Shown here in pieces: positions 15,658 to 18,957 of a stretch of DNA of 18,957 nt. Positions within the stretch are counted from its first letter, which is position 1. Every line of letters starts with the position of its first letter. The notes beneath the pieces were generated by a model. That model saw nothing but the letters and a program-made list of their open reading frames with translations. It did no database searches and was not told where the DNA came from. The position numbers were made by a program, and so were the translations under genes. This DNA comes from an uncultured Pseudomonadota bacterium (GTDB lineage Bacteria > Pseudomonadota > Gammaproteobacteria > Methylococcales > Methylomonadaceae). The stretch spans positions 1-18,957 of the forward strand of contig CAIVBX010000029.1 in assembly GCA_903904275.1 (NCBI GenBank), read 5' to 3'.

Positions 15658-16266
15658 TTAATCTTTATGCGCTAACGATAATCTTTTGCGGTATGTCATC
15701 CAGCCCATCATTGCTAAACCAATAATCATCAAACTCCATTGATTAGGTTCTGGAATATCAGTCACTGTGGAATTAAGGTAACTTCCAAGTATCATTGATG
15801 TGCCGCCTTCAGCACTAAAACCTACATCGTAAGCATCCTTACCGATATTGATTGTTGTACCGGCTAATTGACTGAAATCTAAAACATTAAATGATAATGA
15901 GCCTAATTTAAAATCTGTTCCTACGTTACCAATATCTTTAAATAAAAACACATAATCGATAGAACCTAATGCGGAATTTGTGTCATCAACAAAAGAATTA
16001 TCCCAAACTGAATCTGCAATAAAGCTGTTGTAACCCAAAACTAATGAATTCCAAGATAATGAAAATGCTGCACCATCTAATGGCGCATCAAAATTTAAAC
16101 CCACTATATCAAGCGTTAATGTGCTTATACCGCCTCCTATATCGGTAATTTTTTGATTCTCAAACATAATAGTATTCGGTGAACTAACAGAATTAGCATG
16201 AACCGTAGAGGTTGATAAAAATATCAACAGTATTCCAACAAAAGAAGACAAAGTTTTATTATTCAT
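15658..16266 (-). CDS. Secreted PEP-CTERM protein with a cohesin-like domain, 202 aa
   Basis: A signal peptide covers residues 1-24 with a VHA/N cleavage site. The C-terminus is a textbook PEP-CTERM signal: PEP at 172-174, a hydrophobic helix at about 177-192, then RKR at 193-195. Such proteins are processed by an exosortase (EpsH family), which is not in the window. Residues about 43-165 are beta-rich and resemble a cohesin-type fold: a first strand ISTLTLDIVGL, then GAAFSLSWNSLVLGYNS, and a later FKLGSLSFNVL strand. The cohesin assignment is by eye and moderate. The gene directly follows a dockerin-bearing cytochrome gene, the expected partner type. No Shine-Dalgarno sequence is visible; a terminator-like hairpin lies 30 bases upstream. 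Confidence 0.8.
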   Translation of the reverse strand: MNNKTLSSFVGILLIFLSTSTVHANSVSSPNTIMFENQKITDIGGGISTLTLDIVGLNFDAPLDGAAFSLSWNSLVLGYNSFIADSVWDNSFVDDTNSALGSIDYVFLFKDIGNVGTDFKLGSLSFNVLDFSQLAGTTINIGKDAYDVGFSAEGGTSMILGSYLNSTVTDIPEPNQWSLMIIGLAMMGWMTYRKRLSLAHKD

Positions 16267-16286
16267 ATTATTGTTTTTGTTAAAAA

Positions 16287-16323
16287 AGAATGAAAAGGAG
16301 GCATCGATGATTTCTTTGCCTCC
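16287..16323 (-). terminator. Intergenic terminator or attenuator between cytochrome and PEP-CTERM genes
   Basis: On the minus strand a 7-bp GC-rich stem (GGAGGCA with TGCCTCC; arms 16317-16323 and 16297-16303) with a 13-nt loop is followed by TTTTCATTCTTTTTT. It lies in the 70-base gap between the cytochrome stop and the PEP-CTERM start. The GGAGG seen on the plus strand here is one arm of this stem, not a ribosome site. Confidence 0.65.
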
Positions 16324-16336
16324 CGTGTTTTAAATT

Positions 16337-18957
16337 TTAGAGTTTCGCACCAGGTGCTTTACCTAAATAAACTTTAGCCATGTTGTAATCAATAGCATCC
16401 ACAATTCCATCACCGTTCAAATCTTCGTTTCCTGTAGACGAAACTTTACCTGACAAAGATTTGATTTTGGATAAATCAGTGGGATCAACGATTTTGTTTT
16501 GATTCAAGTCAGCATCACAAGCATTGCCATAACCATCTTTATCGGTGTCACGTTGATTCGTGTTTGCGACAAATGTGCAGTTATCTAAATGATCACCAAC
16601 ACCATCATTATCTGTGTCAATAATGACCACACTGCCTGTAAATTCAACATTGGTAATTACAGATGATTTTTGTGTTGAATTATCAAACATCGTTTTAAAA
16701 TCAATTACTTCAGGTGTTGTTGTATCAGTAAATAAATCTTTAGCAAACGCATTAGATAACGTCTGATAAACCAACTCAGCTTTAACTTTGTAGTTGCCTA
16801 CAGGCAAATCACTGATTTTGTAAGCAATTTGATCGCTACCACCAATAAAGTTGTTATCTGTCAAGGCATCACCTACGACACGAACATCAGTAGGCGCAGT
16901 CGCTTTATTAAAGCCTGTAGGCAAAATACGATTGTCTTTTAAGTACGATTTACCGCGCAATAATGTATAAGTCACATCACCACGGTTATTTCCCATAATC
17001 GCTTCATAGACTTGAACTTGATTCGGCGACGTAATTAAATCGTAATGTGGCTCAAAAACATCATTTTGTACATCCGCATCAACGCCGACAACACTCCCGT
17101 CATCATTGACTTTACCTGATTCAAATACGATTTGATTTTGGCTATTTATTACGGTGACATGCAAAATTGCACGACGTGAAGGATAAGCTGATGGCATTTT
17201 ATGTCCTGTTGAACTGGCCACTTTCAAGGTGAAATCTAACGCATTTGATGTTGCTCTTTGTTCTACCACACTTACTGTTGCTGCTTTTTTGAGCATTGCA
17301 TCAGTTTTACTAAATGTTTCAGCAAAATTATTCGATAAAACACCTAACTGTTGTTTGTTGTTACTTAAAATATCAAGCATCAATTTGTTAGCACCGATTA
17401 AATCATGCACTGCAAAATTATCGCGAGCAGTCACCATTCCCATCGTAGAAATTTTCACGCCATCAGTTCTACTCATGTGACAACCTTGACAGCTTTGTTT
17501 ATCGACAAAACTACTATTTTCCCATTCGGTATAAGGCATTTGTTCTGGGAATTCTGATTCTGGTGTTGTACTTAGTACGTTACCAACCTCATCAACATAC
17601 GGCGTTTTCAAGTTGTGGCACGAAGCACATAATTTTGATTCTTTAACGTGAGGACTATAAGTTGGCGTGTAGCCTGTCATCATTGTCATTGGCATTGTAA
17701 ATAAAGCGGGATTAGTTGCTGTTCCGCTGCCATAAGGACCATAAATAGTTTTAGTGTCGTTAATTGTGTATTTGCCTGATGTTGTCGCTAAAGTTCCTAA
17801 TTCAGGAGAATTTGGAATTTGATGACAAAGCGTACAACTCACACCATTCATTGCCGCATCGTGATTTGTCTTACCTGCTTCAAGAATGCCACCGTCAAAA
17901 ATGGTTTGGAATTGAAGCGTGTCGTCTTTTTTAGCTTCCGTATTTGCCATTGGTGCATGGCAACGAGTACATTTATCGTTAATAAGTGTTTCTAATTCGG
18001 GGTGACGTTTGGTTTCACTACGCACCTTTGCTCTCCAAAAAGGATCGCGTGATGAATTTGCCATCATTGATGATGACCAATCGGTAATAATTGAAACATC
18101 CGCACCATTTTTATCGGTGATACCGTTGTGGCACGATGCACAATTATCAGAACCCGAAAAATGCGCTGATATAAAAGTTGGATTACCAGCTGAAGCGGGT
18201 TTGCCTACAAAAGGACTTGGTGGCGTAACAACAGGCGGAGTGACAACAGGCGTTGAACTTGTATCACTTATAATTTTGATATTATCAATTCCCACGCCTG
18301 AATTTGTTGTAGGAGTTGTTCCTACACTTTCCAAAAGAGTAAATACTAAATAATACAAACCGTTGCTATCTGGCGAACCCAAATCACTAACATTCACAGT
18401 CACGTTAGCAGGACCTTGTAAGCTACCTTGTGTGGTGATTGATTGGTCAACGATATTATTCATCGATTGATTTATATCAAACCCGCTCCCTGCAACGCCT
18501 ACAGTGAATTTGTCAGTAGTATTAGCTGTTCCACTACCCAATACAAACGCCTTAAATACCCAATCAAAGCTAAAAGTAACTGTATTTGCCCCTTGAGCTA
18601 CGCTAAAAGGTATGGCAAATGTAAAAGTTCCTTTATCAGGCGAACCTGCTAGTTGTCCGCTATCATCACCTAAAACGAGAAATTTATTTGCTGCCGTGTT
18701 AGGGGTAAAAAACGTAGTACCTGATTTCACACTAAAACGTTGATTTGGACTCATCATGTTGTAAGTGTTGATGGTGTCATTACCACCACGCAGATTAACG
18801 GATACACCACCTAAAGTTGATGCACTTGCAGGCATACCCGCATCAAAATTTTCATCAAGCAAAGTCGTTATTGCATGAGCTGACGTAATGCCAAAACAAA
18901 ATGCAATAACGACTAAACTAGTAGTAAGCCATGACTTGCTTATAGATATTTTTTTCA
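16337..18957 (-). CDS. Secreted five-haem cytochrome c with thrombospondin-3-like repeats and C-terminal dockerin (5' end cut by the window)
   Basis: The frame stays open to the window edge. The last two bases read TG, so the ATG probably begins at 18958 and the full protein is 873 aa. Residues below use that numbering. The signal peptide ends AHA at 29. A beta-sandwich covers about 33-233, then a VTPPVVTPP-type linker. Five CxxCH haem sites follow: CASCH 273, CTRCH 330, CTLCH 375, CASCH 444 and CQGCH 490. Several further His residues (266, 319, 366, 437, 518) could be distal ligands. A beta domain starts near the STGHKMPSAYPSRR motif (583-596). Asp-rich calcium repeats like thrombospondin type 3 cover about 781-816. 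The tail (about 817-873) has two dockerin loops, DLNQNKIVDPTD and DLNGDGIVDAID. It should act in the periplasm or outside the cell in electron transfer; the substrate is unknown. The PEP-CTERM cohesin-like gene follows. Confidence 0.88.
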   Translation of the reverse strand, partial: KKISISKSWLTTSLVVIAFCFGITSAHAITTLLDENFDAGMPASASTLGGVSVNLRGGNDTINTYNMMSPNQRFSVKSGTTFFTPNTAANKFLVLGDDSGQLAGSPDKGTFTFAIPFSVAQGANTVTFSFDWVFKAFVLGSGTANTTDKFTVGVAGSGFDINQSMNNIVDQSITTQGSLQGPANVTVNVSDLGSPDSNGLYYLVFTLLESVGTTPTTNSGVGIDNIKIISDTSSTPVVTPPVVTPPSPFVGKPASAGNPTFISAHFSGSDNCASCHNGITDKNGADVSIITDWSSSMMANSSRDPFWRAKVRSETKRHPELETLINDKCTRCHAPMANTEAKKDDTLQFQTIFDGGILEAGKTNHDAAMNGVSCTLCHQIPNSPELGTLATTSGKYTINDTKTIYGPYGSGTATNPALFTMPMTMMTGYTPTYSPHVKESKLCASCHNLKTPYVDEVGNVLSTTPESEFPEQMPYTEWENSSFVDKQSCQGCHMSRTDGVKISTMGMVTARDNFAVHDLIGANKLMLDILSNNKQQLGVLSNNFAETFSKTDAMLKKAATVSVVEQRATSNALDFTLKVASSTGHKMPSAYPSRRAILHVTVINSQNQIVFESGKVNDDGSVVGVDADVQNDVFEPHYDLITSPNQVQVYEAIMGNNRGDVTYTLLRGKSYLKDNRILPTGFNKATAPTDVRVVGDALTDNNFIGGSDQIAYKISDLPVGNYKVKAELVYQTLSNAFAKDLFTDTTTPEVIDFKTMFDNSTQKSSVITNVEFTGSVVIIDTDNDGVGDHLDNCTFVANTNQRDTDKDGYGNACDADLNQNKIVDPTDLSKIKSLSGKVSSTGNEDLNGDGIVDAIDYNMAKVYLGKAPGAKL
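16340..16513 (-). other. Dockerin-type domain coding segment in the cytochrome
   Basis: Two 12-residue calcium loops have Asp/Asn at positions 1, 3, 5, 9 and 12, followed by a helix (LSKIKSL and YNMAKVYL) and Gly. This is the F-hand duplication of dockerins. Loop 2 is canonical (DLNGDGIVDAID). Loop 1 has Asn at position 5 and Lys at position 6 in place of Asp-Gly. Dockerins bind cohesin domains. Confidence 0.75.
17477..18142 (-). other. Five-haem c-type cytochrome domain coding segment
   Basis: Five CxxCH motifs lie within about 220 residues, with uneven spacing (57, 45, 69 and 46 residues between successive cysteines). All five are intact, so attachment of five haems by the cytochrome c maturation system is expected after export. 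Upstream His residues near each site could give bis-His coordination. I cannot assign it to a characterised family. Confidence 0.85.

Noticed and set aside
18214..18251. Short direct repeat GGCG...ACAACA in tandem
   Set aside because: It encodes the Val-Thr-Pro-Pro linker of the cytochrome. It is a coding repeat, not a CRISPR or mobile-element sequence.
1..18957. tRNA/rRNA genes, CRISPR arrays, insertion sequences, toxin-antitoxin or phage genes
   Set aside because: None recognised on either strand. All sizeable frames are explained by the listed genes.

Overview
The window is an AT-rich chromosomal segment, mostly housekeeping genes, from what looks like a gammaproteobacterium. Support for this: a BepA-type periplasmic protease, RNase E, a gamma-type DnaQ and RNase HI, NhaD, ThiL/PgpA side by side, and a PEP-CTERM envelope protein. 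PEP-CTERM sorting, multihaem cytochrome c and low GC would suit a sulfur oxidiser of the Beggiatoa/Thiothrix type or a methylotroph-like lineage. This placement is inference from gene content only.

Layout. (1) Positions 1-4662, minus strand: nhaD, rnhA, thiL, pgpA, a CvfB-family S1 protein and a small unknown gene. Most are overlapping or a few bases apart, with a terminator at the end. (2) Positions 4663-5045: a 383-base divergent control region with a good rne promoter, a palindrome covering its -35 box, and a leader of about 290 nt with three hairpins. (3) Positions 5046-7136, plus strand: rne, converging on serC across a bidirectional terminator. (4) Positions 7189-10852, minus strand: an unusual OppC-like permease, dnaQ, a DUF2721 membrane protein and serC. 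(5) Positions 10998-15623, plus strand: argG, a terminator, then hisA-hisF-hisI-bepA with overlapping ends. (6) Positions 15658-18957, minus strand: a secreted five-haem cytochrome c with a C-terminal calcium-binding tail (thrombospondin type-3-like repeats and a two-repeat dockerin), followed by a secreted PEP-CTERM protein whose body resembles a cohesin domain.

Region 6 is the most interesting part. A dockerin-tagged multihaem cytochrome sits next to a cohesin-like protein carrying a PEP-CTERM sorting and anchoring signal. This suggests a two-part cell-surface redox assembly in which the anchored cohesin captures the cytochrome. A terminator-like hairpin between the two genes could set their ratio. 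The cytochrome gene runs off the window: its predicted ATG begins one base beyond the right edge.

Several start codons were moved inward from the longest open frame (small unknown gene, nhaD, rne, serC, argG, permease) because a Shine-Dalgarno sequence and family length favour the inner start.
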